Both the position numbers and the translations under genes were made by a program. Below are positions 18,641-27,730 of a stretch of 64,000 bases of DNA, in pieces. The DNA is from an uncultured Victivallaceae bacterium. Lineage in GTDB: Bacteria; Verrucomicrobiota; Lentisphaeria; Victivallales; Victivallaceae. The number at the start of each line of letters is the position of its first letter. The first letter of the stretch is position 1. The notes under the pieces are model-generated. The model did not search any database. It worked only from the letters and a program-made list of their open reading frames with translations, and was not told where the DNA came from. The stretch is taken from the NCBI GenBank assembly GCA_944389925.1, contig CALXOD010000016.1, forward strand, positions 41,052 through 105,051, read 5' to 3'.

Positions 18641-19738
18641 ATAACCGACCGCCGCCGCCAGCACCACAATCACCGCCCCCATGATCGTCACCAGAAAATT
18701 GCGGTTGACGAACAGGGCTGTGCGGCGCAGCGGCGAAGCGTTTTCCGCAGCCGGCGCATACCCTGCGGAAAATGCCTGTATGTCCGCCCTCAACTCCGCC
18801 ACAGACTGGTAGCGGTCTTCCGGTTTCAACGCCATGGCCTTGCGGCAGATGGCCTCTAATGCCGCCGGAACCGGATGTTCCGGAGTTGCCACTTCACTGG
18901 GAGGGGGAATTTCGCCTCGAACGGTCGCTGCCATGATCTCCTCCACACTCCTGCCGGCCAGAGGACAGTGCAACGTCAGCATGGTATAGAGCAACGCTCC
19001 CAGCGCATAAATATCGGATCGCTCGTCCAGTTCCCCATTGCGCCCCGCCACCTGTTCCGGCGACATGAAACCGGGAGTTCCTTTGGCCACGCCATCGCGA
19101 ATTTCCCGTGCTGTTCCCGGATGGCCGCCCTCCACAGCCTCTCTCCCGGGCATTACCATCGCCAGGCCCCAGTCGAGCACCAGGACTTCTCCGAAATCTC
19201 CGATATTGACATTATCCGGCTTGATGTCGAGATGCAGTACCTGACGGGAATGGGCAAACAAAACCGCGTTGCAGACCCGAATAAAAATCTGGGTGGCCCG
19301 TTCAATGGTATATTCCTTTTCCGACGCCACCTCTCCGCGCCGAACTCGCCGCAGCAACGTCGCCAGCGACTGTCCCCGCAGGTACTTCATGGTGAAAAAG
19401 GGCGCCCCGGATAAATCCGTCCCCATATCATGCACCGGCACGATGTTAGGATGTTCCAGTCTGGCAGTCAGCCGCGCCTCCCGAACGAACCGATCCAGAT
19501 CCGACGCGGGACGCTCCCGGAAATCCGGCATCATCGCCATGGCCACTTCGCGCCCGGTATCGATGTCCAGCACCAGCAGAACCGCCTTCATCCCCCCGAA
19601 TCCGATACTGCGGATAAACTTATACCGCTTGTTCGATTTCCGGGGCAACTCCGGCGCCGTCATCAAAGACGGTTCCTCTTCGATGGCGCCGCCGGAATGA
19701 ATCAGGCGGGTTTTCTGCATCTGCATTTCGTCGTCCAT
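18614..19738 (-). CDS. Membrane-anchored Ser/Thr protein kinase with displaced catalytic lysine
   Basis: A 374-residue Hanks-type kinase with a C-terminal membrane helix (about 342-370). The catalytic loop reads His169-Leu-Asp171-Ile-Lys173-Pro-Asp-Asn176 (HRD changed to HLD), the metal-binding motif is Asp189-Trp-Gly, and the P+1 region is 'KGTPGFMSPEQV'. The usual VAIK lysine is absent: the strand reads Val-Ala-Met-Ala (65-68). Instead Lys51 stands in the glycine loop, 'GFGGMKAVLLVLD', where the third Gly normally is. That is the arrangement known from WNK kinases. Glu87 of helix C is kept. The gene follows clpX after 16 bases and may be co-transcribed with clpPX. Confidence 0.9.
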   Translation of the reverse strand: MDDEMQMQKTRLIHSGGAIEEEPSLMTAPELPRKSNKRYKFIRSIGFGGMKAVLLVLDIDTGREVAMAMMPDFRERPASDLDRFVREARLTARLEHPNIVPVHDMGTDLSGAPFFTMKYLRGQSLATLLRRVRRGEVASEKEYTIERATQIFIRVCNAVLFAHSRQVLHLDIKPDNVNIGDFGEVLVLDWGLAMVMPGREAVEGGHPGTAREIRDGVAKGTPGFMSPEQVAGRNGELDERSDIYALGALLYTMLTLHCPLAGRSVEEIMAATVRGEIPPPSEVATPEHPVPAALEAICRKAMALKPEDRYQSVAELRADIQAFSAGYAPAAENASPLRRTALFVNRNFLVTIMGAVIVVLAAAVGYLLYASLSR

Positions 19739-19754
19739 AGTCCGGCCTGCTCCG

Positions 19755-21083
19755 TTATTTCAGGGTGACTTCTGCCTCGCCGCGAACGACTGCGCCGGTA
19801 ATGACACAGTGGTTCGCCTTCTTCTCCATGGAAGGAACGGCGAACATTACATCCAGCATCAACTCTTCCAGCAATGCCCGCAGTCCACGCGCCCCGGTTC
19901 CACGCGCCACCGCCTTATCGGCCAGCGCTTCCAGTGCGTCATCGGTAAATTCAAGTTTGACGCCTTCCATCGCCAGCAATCGCTGGTATTGACGGATTAA
20001 GGCGTTTTTCGGCTCCTTCAGAATCCGCACCAGCTCAGCGGCCCCCAACGGCTCCAGATTCACCACCACCGGCAACCGCCCGGCAAATTCCGGAATCAAT
20101 CCGAAACGAATCAGATCCTCCGGCTCACAACGCGACAACGGATTGGCTGCCAGCGTTTCTGCCGCCGCCTCTCCGGCTGCTGCCTCCTCGTCGACCAACC
20201 GCTTGAAGCCCAGAACCTGCTTGCCGCATCGCCGCTGAATGATTTTGTCCAAGCCGACGAAAGCACCACCGCAAATAAAGAGAATGTTGGTGGTATCCAC
20301 CTGGAGAAACTCCTGTTGCGGGTGCTTGCGTCCTCCTTTCGGAGGGACATTGGCCACCGTTCCCTCCAGGATTTTCAGCAGTGCCTGCTGCACTCCTTCC
20401 CCCGAAACATCCCGGGTGATCGACACGTTTTCGGTCTTCCGGGCAATCTTGTCGATCTCGTCGACGTAAATGATCCCGATCTGTGCCCGCTCCAGATTGT
20501 AATCGGCCGCCTGTACCAGTCGCAGAATGATGTTTTCCACATCCTCTCCCACATAGCCGGCCTCGGTCAATGTGGTTGCATCACATATGCAGAACGGCAC
20601 ATCAAGCATTCGCGCCAGGGTACGTGCCAGCAAAGTCTTCCCACTGCCGGTGGGGCCAAGCAGCAGTACATTGCTTTTTTCCAGTTCGACATCGGCGAAG
20701 GCCTGTTCCAGGCGGTTTTCCACCTCCGGACGGGCCACTCGCGTCTGCAACCGTTTATAATGGTTGTGCACCGCCACCGCCAGCACTTTCTTGGCCCGTT
20801 CCTGTCCGATCACAAACTGATCCAGCTCCTCTTTGATCCGTGCCGGGGACGGAACTTTTAATCCGGCAATCAGAGCCTCCATGCCCGTCTTTTCGGATGC
20901 CCCGGCTTCCGTTTCGGCCACGGCTTCACCGGAGCAGAGATTCCGATGCCCGATCTTCAGACACTCGGTACAAATTCCCAGCCCCTCCACGCCGCTGGCT
21001 GCGATCAAAACATTTGGATCACTGCCTTCTTCCCGGCCGCAAAAAGCGCAGATCAGTTTTTTATCTCCTCTGTTTCCCGCCAT
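19755..21083 (-). CDS. clpX: ATP-dependent Clp protease ATP-binding subunit ClpX
   Basis: AAA+ unfoldase that feeds substrates to ClpP. The 442-residue form starts at 21083 behind a GGAGGGG site. An N-terminal zinc domain has Cys pairs 'CAFC' and 'CTEC'; Walker A is '[17 protein letters not shown]' with '[10 protein letters not shown]' as Walker B, followed by '[15 protein letters not shown]' (sensor/pore region) and '[18 protein letters not shown]' (sensor 2). It is 17 bases downstream of clpP. Confidence 0.97.
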   Translation of the reverse strand: MAGNRGDKKLICAFCGREEGSDPNVLIAASGVEGLGICTECLKIGHRNLCSGEAVAETEAGASEKTGMEALIAGLKVPSPARIKEELDQFVIGQERAKKVLAVAVHNHYKRLQTRVARPEVENRLEQAFADVELEKSNVLLLGPTGSGKTLLARTLARMLDVPFCICDATTLTEAGYVGEDVENIILRLVQAADYNLERAQIGIIYVDEIDKIARKTENVSITRDVSGEGVQQALLKILEGTVANVPPKGGRKHPQQEFLQVDTTNILFICGGAFVGLDKIIQRRCGKQVLGFKRLVDEEAAAGEAAAETLAANPLSRCEPEDLIRFGLIPEFAGRLPVVVNLEPLGAAELVRILKEPKNALIRQYQRLLAMEGVKLEFTDDALEALADKAVARGTGARGLRALLEELMLDVMFAVPSMEKKANHCVITGAVVRGEAEVTLK

Positions 21084-21100
21084 AATCTCCCCTCCACCGC

Positions 21101-21706
21101 TTACTTTTTGGAGACAACCTGATCCACCAGACCGTAAGCGACCGCTTCTTCGGCGGACATGAAACAATCACGTTCGGTATCCCGTTCGATCTTTTTCAGC
21201 GTCTGGCCGGTATGCCGGGATAAAATACCGTTCAGCATGCTCCGCAGTCGCAGAATTTCCTGAGCCTGAATGCTGATATCCGCAGCGGTACCCTGTGCCC
21301 CTCCCCACGGTTGATGGATCATAATCCGTGAATTGGGCAAAGCATACCGCTTCCCGGCGGTTCCGGCAGCCAGCAGCACGGCCCCCATTGAGGCACATTG
21401 TCCCAGACAGTACGTCTTGACATCACACGACAGAATCTGCATCGTATCGTAAATGGCGAGACCGGCCGTTACGCTGCCGCCGGGACTGTTGATATACAGA
21501 TCAATATCCTTTTTGGGATCTTCCGCCTGCAGAAACAGCAACTGCGCAATGACCAGATTGGCCACCTCGTCGTCGATCGGCGTCCCCAGAAGAATAATCC
21601 GGTCTTTCAAAAGCCGTGAATAAATATCGTAACCGCGCTCTCCATGCCCGGTCTGCTCCACCACCATCGGCACCAGAAAAGAACCAGCCATTTTTTCTTC
21701 TCCCAT
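21101..21706 (-). CDS. clpP: ATP-dependent Clp protease proteolytic subunit
   Basis: Serine peptidase of the ClpXP complex, 201 residues. Catalytic Ser106 lies in '[14 protein letters not shown]' and His131 in '[10 protein letters not shown]'; the acidic residue falls in '[15 protein letters not shown]'. The start at 21706 has AGGAG ten bases upstream; a second ATG 15 bases later ('[14 protein letters not shown]') has its own GGAG and could be the true start. A terminator separates it from tig upstream, so clpP has its own promoter, in contrast to fully joined tig-clpP-clpX operons. Confidence 0.97.
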   Translation of the reverse strand: MGEEKMAGSFLVPMVVEQTGHGERGYDIYSRLLKDRIILLGTPIDDEVANLVIAQLLFLQAEDPKKDIDLYINSPGGSVTAGLAIYDTMQILSCDVKTYCLGQCASMGAVLLAAGTAGKRYALPNSRIMIHQPWGGAQGTAADISIQAQEILRLRSMLNGILSRHTGQTLKKIERDTERDCFMSAEEAVAYGLVDQVVSKK

Positions 21707-21781
21707 GTGTTTCTTCTCTCCTGTTATTGCCTCGAAAACGCCTGCTCCGTCACAACGTCTCCGTTTTCTCCCGCATTTGAA

Positions 21782-21818
21782 AAAAAACCCCGTCCGCAAA
21801 TCGGAGCCGGGGTTTTTT
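21782..21818 (-). terminator. Strong intrinsic terminator after tig
   Basis: AAAAAACCCCG (21782-21792) pairs with CGGGGTTTTTT (21808-21818), with an inner TCCG/CGGA pairing. The symmetrical A and T runs allow function in both directions. It lies 49 bases after the tig stop and before clpP. Confidence 0.9.
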
Positions 21819-21866
21819 CATGCCAATTCCACCGCGGCGTCCGCGGCGCAAAATACAGGCACACGC

Positions 21867-23186
21867 TCACTTCTTCGCGGCTGCCTCCGCCTTCGATGCC
21901 AGAAAATCCAGTACCTTGGCATTCAGAATATCCAGCTGCAACTCATCCATGCCGCCAGTCTTTTCCAACATGGAGCGGAATTCTTTTTCCTTGTAACCGT
22001 AATAACGGCTCATTCCTTTCAGCTGGGCATCCACTTCGCTGCGGGAAAGCTCGATCTTTTCCAGACGCGCGATCTTGCGCAGAATGAAAGTCCGGCGCAG
22101 TGACTTCCGCGCAGCCTCTTCGGCGGTCTTGCGATGCTCCTCGGTCTTGGCCTTGAATTCCTCCACATCAGCTTCGCTTTTGACCAGATTATTGGCCAGT
22201 TTGCGCAGCTCACGACTCACCTCGGTCTGCAACACTCCCGGCGGCAGTTCAAATTCCGGAATCCCGGCGGAGAGCGTTTCGTACACTTTTTCCACGAGTT
22301 CTCCGTGCCGCTTACCCGCCGCTTCGTTTTCCAGAGAAATACGGATCATTTTCCGGAATTCTTCCAGAGAAGGTGTACGGGTCTTTTCGCACAATTCCTC
22401 GTCGGTCAGCTCCTTCTTGCGCTGTACGCCCAGAACTTTTACCTTGTAGTGAAGAGTCTTTCCGGCCAGCGCCGTCTCCCGGTAATTTTCGGGATACGTC
22501 GAGTCGAACTCATATTCCTTCCCGGTCTCCGCACCGGTCAACGCGGCAATCGCACCAGGAATGATTTCCGGTTCGCTCAGCCAGATATATCCGTTTTCGG
22601 TGGCCACCTGCCGTTTCAGGGAAGCAGAAGCGTCTTCCGGAAGCTCGAAATCCGCCTTGTAATCCACCTTGAGCATATCATCCGCCTGGGCAGCTCCTTC
22701 GACATCAGCATAATTCGCATACATGGACCGATAGAATGCCACCCGTTCATTCACCGTGTCTTCACTGATCTCAACCGCCGGCACGTCCACCTGGATTGCC
22801 GTGTAATCGCCAAGCTCGATCTCCGGAGCAATATCGGCATTGAGCGTGAATTTGAAATCTTCGCCGTCCTTGAGTTCCGGTTCTTTTTCCAGCCCACAGG
22901 AGACCATGTCGAGATCCTTGTCCTCGCTGACCTTGTCAAACGCGGCATATACAATCCGCCGCTTCAGTTCCCGATTGATTTCATCGGCAAAACGGCTTTT
23001 CAACATCGACACCGGCGCCTTACCGCGCCGGAATCCCGGGATATTCACAGAAAGCGCAAAATCGCGTGCCGTCCGATCCGCCTCACGCGCAATCGCCGCA
23101 GCGGGAACCGTGAAATCAAAATCCTTGCGGCAGGGGGTCTCTGAGCGGACTTCCATTTGAAGAGCTCTTGCCAGGTCGTTTGCCAT
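21867..23186 (-). CDS. tig: Trigger factor (ribosome-associated chaperone)
   Basis: A 439-residue chaperone that meets nascent chains at the ribosome exit. The N-terminal ribosome-binding domain contains 'NIPGFRRGKAPVSMLKSRFA' (the GFRxGKxP signature). The middle PPIase-like domain is around 155-250, the C-terminal helical cradle follows, and the protein ends in 'LASKAEAAAKK'. Normal length. It lies 94 bases after speE on the same strand, with a terminator after it. Confidence 0.96.
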   Translation of the reverse strand: MANDLARALQMEVRSETPCRKDFDFTVPAAAIAREADRTARDFALSVNIPGFRRGKAPVSMLKSRFADEINRELKRRIVYAAFDKVSEDKDLDMVSCGLEKEPELKDGEDFKFTLNADIAPEIELGDYTAIQVDVPAVEISEDTVNERVAFYRSMYANYADVEGAAQADDMLKVDYKADFELPEDASASLKRQVATENGYIWLSEPEIIPGAIAALTGAETGKEYEFDSTYPENYRETALAGKTLHYKVKVLGVQRKKELTDEELCEKTRTPSLEEFRKMIRISLENEAAGKRHGELVEKVYETLSAGIPEFELPPGVLQTEVSRELRKLANNLVKSEADVEEFKAKTEEHRKTAEEAARKSLRRTFILRKIARLEKIELSRSEVDAQLKGMSRYYGYKEKEFRSMLEKTGGMDELQLDILNAKVLDFLASKAEAAAKK

Positions 23187-23280
23187 AATCCTTCAAAACC
23201 TTTCCATAGACTGTCAACAGATATTCAAAAAAACACATAAACTCAAGAACTGGATACTATAACTTCTTCCCGCCGCTTTG

Positions 23281-24111
23281 TCAAGCCTTCTCCGTCAACG
23301 GCCGGGCGAATTTCGGCAGAAGGAAACACCCCCGGTGCACCTCCGGTGTATAGTAACGCAGTTGTTCCGCCAATACCGGCGGCAATTCCCGCGCCGGCAC
23401 ACGCACATCTCCACCATCGGACCCCACGCACACACCGATCATACCGGTCGGATAGGTCGGCACCATGATCGCCCCATAACCACTGTAGCGAAACAATTTT
23501 CGGGTAACGTCCGACAGATGGCGCACCACCTCCGGCAACAGATAGATGGATTCCGCTTGCGAGGCAATCACCCCCCCCGGTCGCAACGCCCGCTTCATAT
23601 TCCGGTAGAACTCCTCCCCGAACAGGGGCGCCCCGGGCCCTCCGGGATCGGTGGAATCCACGATGATCACGTCATATTCATTTTCGTGACTGCGGACAAA
23701 TTCACTCCCGTCGCCGATATGCACACATACCCGGGGATCGTCGTATCCACAGGCCAGTGACGGCAGATATTGTTTAGCACATTCAATGACTGCCGCATCA
23801 ATTTCGCACTGATCAATACGACGGACTCCGGTATGACGCGCCACTTCCCGGAGCACACCGCCGTCTCCACCACCGATCACCAGCACGTTTTCCGGAGCCG
23901 GATGGGCCATCAACGGCACATGCGCCATCATCTCCTGATAGGCGAATTCATCATATTCGGTCAACTGGATAATGCCGTCCAACAACATCAGCCGCCCGAC
24001 TTTGGTCGTCTCGTAAATATCGATTGTTTGATACGGCGTTACCCGGTGACACAGATGTTCCGTCACCTCCACCGTCAGCCCGAAGCCGTTCATGGCCTCC
24101 GTAACCCACAT
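23281..24111 (-). CDS. speE: Spermidine synthase (polyamine aminopropyltransferase)
   Basis: Transfers the aminopropyl group from decarboxylated AdoMet to putrescine. The 276 residues show 'LMLLDGIIQLTEYDEFAYQE' (family signature), 'VLVIGGGDGGVLREVARH' (nucleotide site), 'IGDGSEFV' and 'DVIIVDSTDPGGPGAPLFGE'. It stands directly downstream of speD, which makes its co-substrate. Confidence 0.97.
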   Translation of the reverse strand: MWVTEAMNGFGLTVEVTEHLCHRVTPYQTIDIYETTKVGRLMLLDGIIQLTEYDEFAYQEMMAHVPLMAHPAPENVLVIGGGDGGVLREVARHTGVRRIDQCEIDAAVIECAKQYLPSLACGYDDPRVCVHIGDGSEFVRSHENEYDVIIVDSTDPGGPGAPLFGEEFYRNMKRALRPGGVIASQAESIYLLPEVVRHLSDVTRKLFRYSGYGAIMVPTYPTGMIGVCVGSDGGDVRVPARELPPVLAEQLRYYTPEVHRGCFLLPKFARPLTEKA

Positions 24112-24218
24112 TGATCATCCTCCCCGCATTTCCGGAATTACGATGCCACTTGCTTGGACATCCTTCTGCAGCCTCCGAATAACAGCAGACGTGCAAACGC
24201 CACCGTCCACCTCTTTTT

Positions 24219-25016
24219 TTACTGCCGGATCGCCACCTGCATCCGATAATGATGTCCGCCGAAACCAGCCAGCGCCAGCTCAGCCACTGTACGCGGCTCA
24301 AAGAATTTACAACTGAAAACATCCAGATACACGGTCCCCGACGCCGGGTCCAGGTGCCCGCTCAACAATCCGCAGCAGAAATCACGCCGCAACGAGATCA
24401 TCCCTTCGCGACAGGTTCGGAACAACATATCCCCGACCGGCTCGGCCTCCAGGCATTGTGCCAGCTTTTCCGTAATGCGACGGGCATCCTCCTCGCCGAA
24501 AACGGTACAGTCATACAGATCCACCACCGCCGAAATCCCCCTTGCCCGGGTCCGTTCGAAGCGGGACCGCCAGGAGAGTGCATAACGACTGGTACGATCT
24601 TCACATACCGTCACCAGTCGCTCCACCCCCTGCGGATTGACAATACCGCGATTCATCACACTGGAGACAATCGCCTGCTGCGACTCCAACCCGCTGCGCA
24701 ACGCATCAACCGCCACATCGAAGTCAATCGAGTCACCGCAGGTAAAAATGTCCACCGCAGCGTAATCGAATTCCGGCCAGGCATGCACCGCAAAATGCGA
24801 CTCGGAAATAATCACCATTCCGCTCACGCCCTGCGGCTCAAAGGCATGAAACCGGGAACAGATCACCGTCGCGCCGGAACGCTCTGCCGCTTCCAGAAAG
24901 ATCGCCTCCATTCGACCGGGGTCCGCCAGAATCCGGGGATTGCATTCATAATACTCCACCGTCATCTGACGCCCCAGCGCCATCCCGATCTCCGCCCCCG
25001 GGGAGTCGGCAGTCAT
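24219..25016 (-). CDS. speD: S-adenosylmethionine decarboxylase proenzyme with a second, degenerate domain
   Basis: Pyruvoyl enzyme that makes decarboxylated AdoMet for speE. Residues 15-130 form a complete short-type AdoMetDC domain: the self-cleavage site is Glu72-Ser73-His74 in 'VIISESHFAVHAWPE', and the catalytic Cys93 is in 'AVDIFTCGD'. The protein goes on for another 135 residues. That part ('ISAVVDLYDCTVFGEEDARR', 'GTVYLDVFSCKFFEPRTVAE') repeats the pattern of an AdoMetDC domain but has no Ser-Glu-Ser-His. Length (265) is close to the E. coli class 1A enzyme, yet the first half is of the Bacillus/Thermotoga type. The start overlaps the upstream PpiD-like gene by four bases (ATGA). Confidence 0.93.
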   Translation of the reverse strand: MTADSPGAEIGMALGRQMTVEYYECNPRILADPGRMEAIFLEAAERSGATVICSRFHAFEPQGVSGMVIISESHFAVHAWPEFDYAAVDIFTCGDSIDFDVAVDALRSGLESQQAIVSSVMNRGIVNPQGVERLVTVCEDRTSRYALSWRSRFERTRARGISAVVDLYDCTVFGEEDARRITEKLAQCLEAEPVGDMLFRTCREGMISLRRDFCCGLLSGHLDPASGTVYLDVFSCKFFEPRTVAELALAGFGGHHYRMQVAIRQ

Positions 25017-26623
25017 TTTGCAGCCTCCGCCAATTCAAAAATACACTGGGAATTCAAAAATTCCTGGAAATCCGCCTGCTGTGCGCCGGTTTTCTGCTGA
25101 CGCCAGATCATATCCCATTGATCCTTGCTCTTGGCCAGCTCGGCCATATCCGGTGCAGTGCGCTTCGCTACGCTGACGATCATCGCGCCATCCGGCGTCG
25201 GCAACACCGGAGACAAATCCCCCGGTCCCAGTCCCAGTGCAGCCTCCACGATCTGTCCGCCCATCCGGGTCAACGGCGGATTCACCAGCGTGAATTCCTG
25301 TGTCCCGGTCCACAATTTGGAAGCCAGCCGCTTGTCTGCCGGCAGCGCCGCCAGTTCTTTGACCGCGCGTTCTGCCGCTTCCCGGGCCAGACGCGTAGTG
25401 GTCGCGGCAATATAATCCTCCTGCACTTTGAGGTTTACCTCATTAAACTCCGCCGGCCGCTCTTCCTCCCGGGCAACCACCATCCCGACATAAGCGGCGG
25501 TTTTTCCGGAGACAGCGTCCGAGACCGGGACACTGTCAAATACCGCGGCAAGCCGCGTCACCAGTTCCGGCTCCTTCAAATCTCCGATTGCGGTCGCGTC
25601 AGCCGCAAACTTGCCGGTCCGGATCACAGACAAACCACCGGCTGCTGCCAGTTTCAGAAATGCGGTCTGATTGTCATCGCTTTCACCAACCGCATCATAG
25701 GCAGCCCGGGCAAACTCCTGCGCCTGCCGGCCCACGGCAGTACGCGCTCTTTCCGCCACACAACGGGCCTTCACCTCGTTGCGAATCTTGTCGTAAGCGG
25801 GCGCCTCCTTGCCATCCCGGGCAAAAACCGCCTTGTTATCCTCATAAAATTTCCGAACCGTCGCCTCATCCACCGCGGCGGCCTCTTTCAGCACTTCCGG
25901 ACGGTCAAACGGAAACTCCACAATGATCGCCGTCAACTGTACCGGGATGGTATAATTTTCCCGGTTCTGCTTGAAGAAATCCGCCAGCGCCGCAGCTTCT
26001 ACTTTCAAATTTTTGGAATAGGCATCCCGCTGGAACTCCGCAATCTTCACCTCGTATTTTTCATTGGCATAACGGAAAAACTCGGCCACTTCGCCCGGAG
26101 TCACCACCACGGATGCCATCATTTCCTGCATCAGCTTGTTCTGCAGCACCGCGCTGCGGAAGGCCGCCGCAATCATATCGCCGTCATACCCTTCCCGACG
26201 CAAATTCGAGCAAACTGTCTCATACTTCTTATAGTCGAACTGGCCCCCCTCCTGAAAAACCGGTAACTGCCGGATCAATTCGGCAATTTCCGTATCGGAC
26301 GCCACCAGGCCGCGTCGTTCCGCGGCGCGCTGCAGGCAAACCATGTTGAACGCCTGCATCTGATCCAGCTGTCCCGGGTTCACTCCGTACGCCAGCCGGT
26401 AATACAGCGTCATCGACTGCATGGCGGCACGCAAGTCGTTATAACTGACCGGCTCTCCGAACGCCATGCCTACCCGGATCGTCCCCGGATCGCTGCAGCC
26501 GCCCACCCCGAATTGCCCGGGCGTCAGGAATCCCAGAAAGGAGATGATGATTACGATTGTGAAAATGCCGAACAACCACCGACTGTGGCGCATGAACACC
26601 GAATTAATACTTCTGATTACCAT
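25013..26623 (-). CDS. PpiD/SurA-N-like membrane-anchored chaperone lacking a clear parvulin domain
   Basis: The 536 residues start with a cytoplasmic stub, one membrane helix (about 14-34, 'WLFGIFTIVIIISFLGF') and a large periplasmic region. Residues 50-230 resemble the SurA N-terminal/PpiD chaperone fold ('GEPVSYNDLRAAMQSMTLYY', 'GLVASDTEIAELIRQLPVFQ'). I do not find the parvulin PPIase motifs ('ARHIL', 'GGDLG', 'F-x-x-A-x-x-S') in the rest, so it is probably a holdase or Sec-associated chaperone only. The start has GGGGAG upstream. It is coupled to speD by an ATGA overlap, although no functional link is obvious. Confidence 0.82.
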   Translation of the reverse strand: MVIRSINSVFMRHSRWLFGIFTIVIIISFLGFLTPGQFGVGGCSDPGTIRVGMAFGEPVSYNDLRAAMQSMTLYYRLAYGVNPGQLDQMQAFNMVCLQRAAERRGLVASDTEIAELIRQLPVFQEGGQFDYKKYETVCSNLRREGYDGDMIAAAFRSAVLQNKLMQEMMASVVVTPGEVAEFFRYANEKYEVKIAEFQRDAYSKNLKVEAAALADFFKQNRENYTIPVQLTAIIVEFPFDRPEVLKEAAAVDEATVRKFYEDNKAVFARDGKEAPAYDKIRNEVKARCVAERARTAVGRQAQEFARAAYDAVGESDDNQTAFLKLAAAGGLSVIRTGKFAADATAIGDLKEPELVTRLAAVFDSVPVSDAVSGKTAAYVGMVVAREEERPAEFNEVNLKVQEDYIAATTTRLAREAAERAVKELAALPADKRLASKLWTGTQEFTLVNPPLTRMGGQIVEAALGLGPGDLSPVLPTPDGAMIVSVAKRTAPDMAELAKSKDQWDMIWRQQKTGAQQADFQEFLNSQCIFELAEAAK

Positions 26624-26722
26624 GGATGCTCCCCTGTCAATTTTTCGTATACAATAAGCATGATTCCTGATTTTCGCAAGCCGATTTTCCGTAATAACTG
26701 GAAAACTTCCCTCCTGTTCCGC

Positions 26723-27730
26723 CTACTTTTCCGCGGCAAGTCGCACCGAAATGCGTCCCGGACGCACCGATTTAACGCGCAATTCGGAGTCATCCACTCC
26801 GACCATCACGCAGCCGGGAGAGATGCTGAACACTCCCGGTTCGCGCAAATCCGAAAGATCCAGATAAGGCCGGAGATTATCGCCCTTCAGTACGCTCAAC
26901 TGAGTTTCTGGCCCACTGATCGACACCTCGGCCAGCGGAGGTCCCTGCAATTCCACGGACAGCCGTTCACGACGCTGTTCCGGCGAAAGCAGCAACCGCA
27001 ACGGAATGCCTTTGAAAGTCCGGGTAGCATACTTGCGCGCCACTTCAATCCGAACCGCCACTCGTTCCGGCAATATCCGCATCCCGTCCGGTGTCCGCAG
27101 CGGAGCCGTATAGTCGAAACCATCGGTCACGGTACGATCCAGAGGGATCGGCTGTGTTTTCACCGTCCGCAATTCACTGATCAGAGATTCCGGTCCACTG
27201 ACCTGCACTTCATCCGGCACACAAATAATCCGGTCCAGCTGATAATCCCGCGGCAGACGATCCAGGGAATCAAACCGCACCTCAATCGGCACCCGCCGCG
27301 ACACGATCGGTTCCAGCTCCAGCAGCAATTCCCGCGGCTCTATGTCATTGATCTCCACCCCGGGCGGCGTCTTGAAATCTCTGGAAGAAAGCTTCAGCCG
27401 ATACGGCGTGCCACGCATGAAACTGCCCTCCCGGATCCGCACCTTCCCGATAAAATCCCGGGACGAAAGACTGTTGAGCACCCGGGTGCTCCCGGTCACC
27501 ACCAGCGTCACCGGCGGCACTCCTCCGTTCAAATTGACGATGCCTTCAGGCAACTGCAACTCTACCGGCACGCCGCTCAGCCGTAACGGTTCAGCGCGGG
27601 AGAAACGGTAAGTCACCGCACCATACAGCAGCAACGCCAGAAACAATGCCAGAAGCTTCCGCAGAAAATCCCGGGTTAATGCCAGACGAAGCCAATGTCC
27701 GAACTCCTGAATGAATTTCCGGCTCATCAT
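26723..27730 (-). CDS. YbbR/CdaR-like regulator of the diadenylate cyclase
   Basis: A 335-residue protein with one N-terminal membrane helix (about 24-42, 'LLALFLALLLYGAV') and about three YbbR repeats of roughly 85 residues outside the membrane ('LRLSGVPVELQLPEGIVNLN', 'VRIREGSFMRGTPYRLKLSS', 'IICVPDEVQVSGPESLISEL', 'VSISGPETQLSVLKGDN'). The gene overlaps cdaA by four bases, the same pairing seen in Firmicutes where CdaR binds and tunes CdaA. Confidence 0.92.
   Translation of the reverse strand: MMSRKFIQEFGHWLRLALTRDFLRKLLALFLALLLYGAVTYRFSRAEPLRLSGVPVELQLPEGIVNLNGGVPPVTLVVTGSTRVLNSLSSRDFIGKVRIREGSFMRGTPYRLKLSSRDFKTPPGVEINDIEPRELLLELEPIVSRRVPIEVRFDSLDRLPRDYQLDRIICVPDEVQVSGPESLISELRTVKTQPIPLDRTVTDGFDYTAPLRTPDGMRILPERVAVRIEVARKYATRTFKGIPLRLLLSPEQRRERLSVELQGPPLAEVSISGPETQLSVLKGDNLRPYLDLSDLREPGVFSISPGCVMVGVDDSELRVKSVRPGRISVRLAAEK

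Noticed and set aside
18614..19738. Calling the kinase a pseudokinase because the VAIK lysine is missing
   Set aside because: The other catalytic residues are intact and a loop lysine takes the WNK position, so activity is possible.
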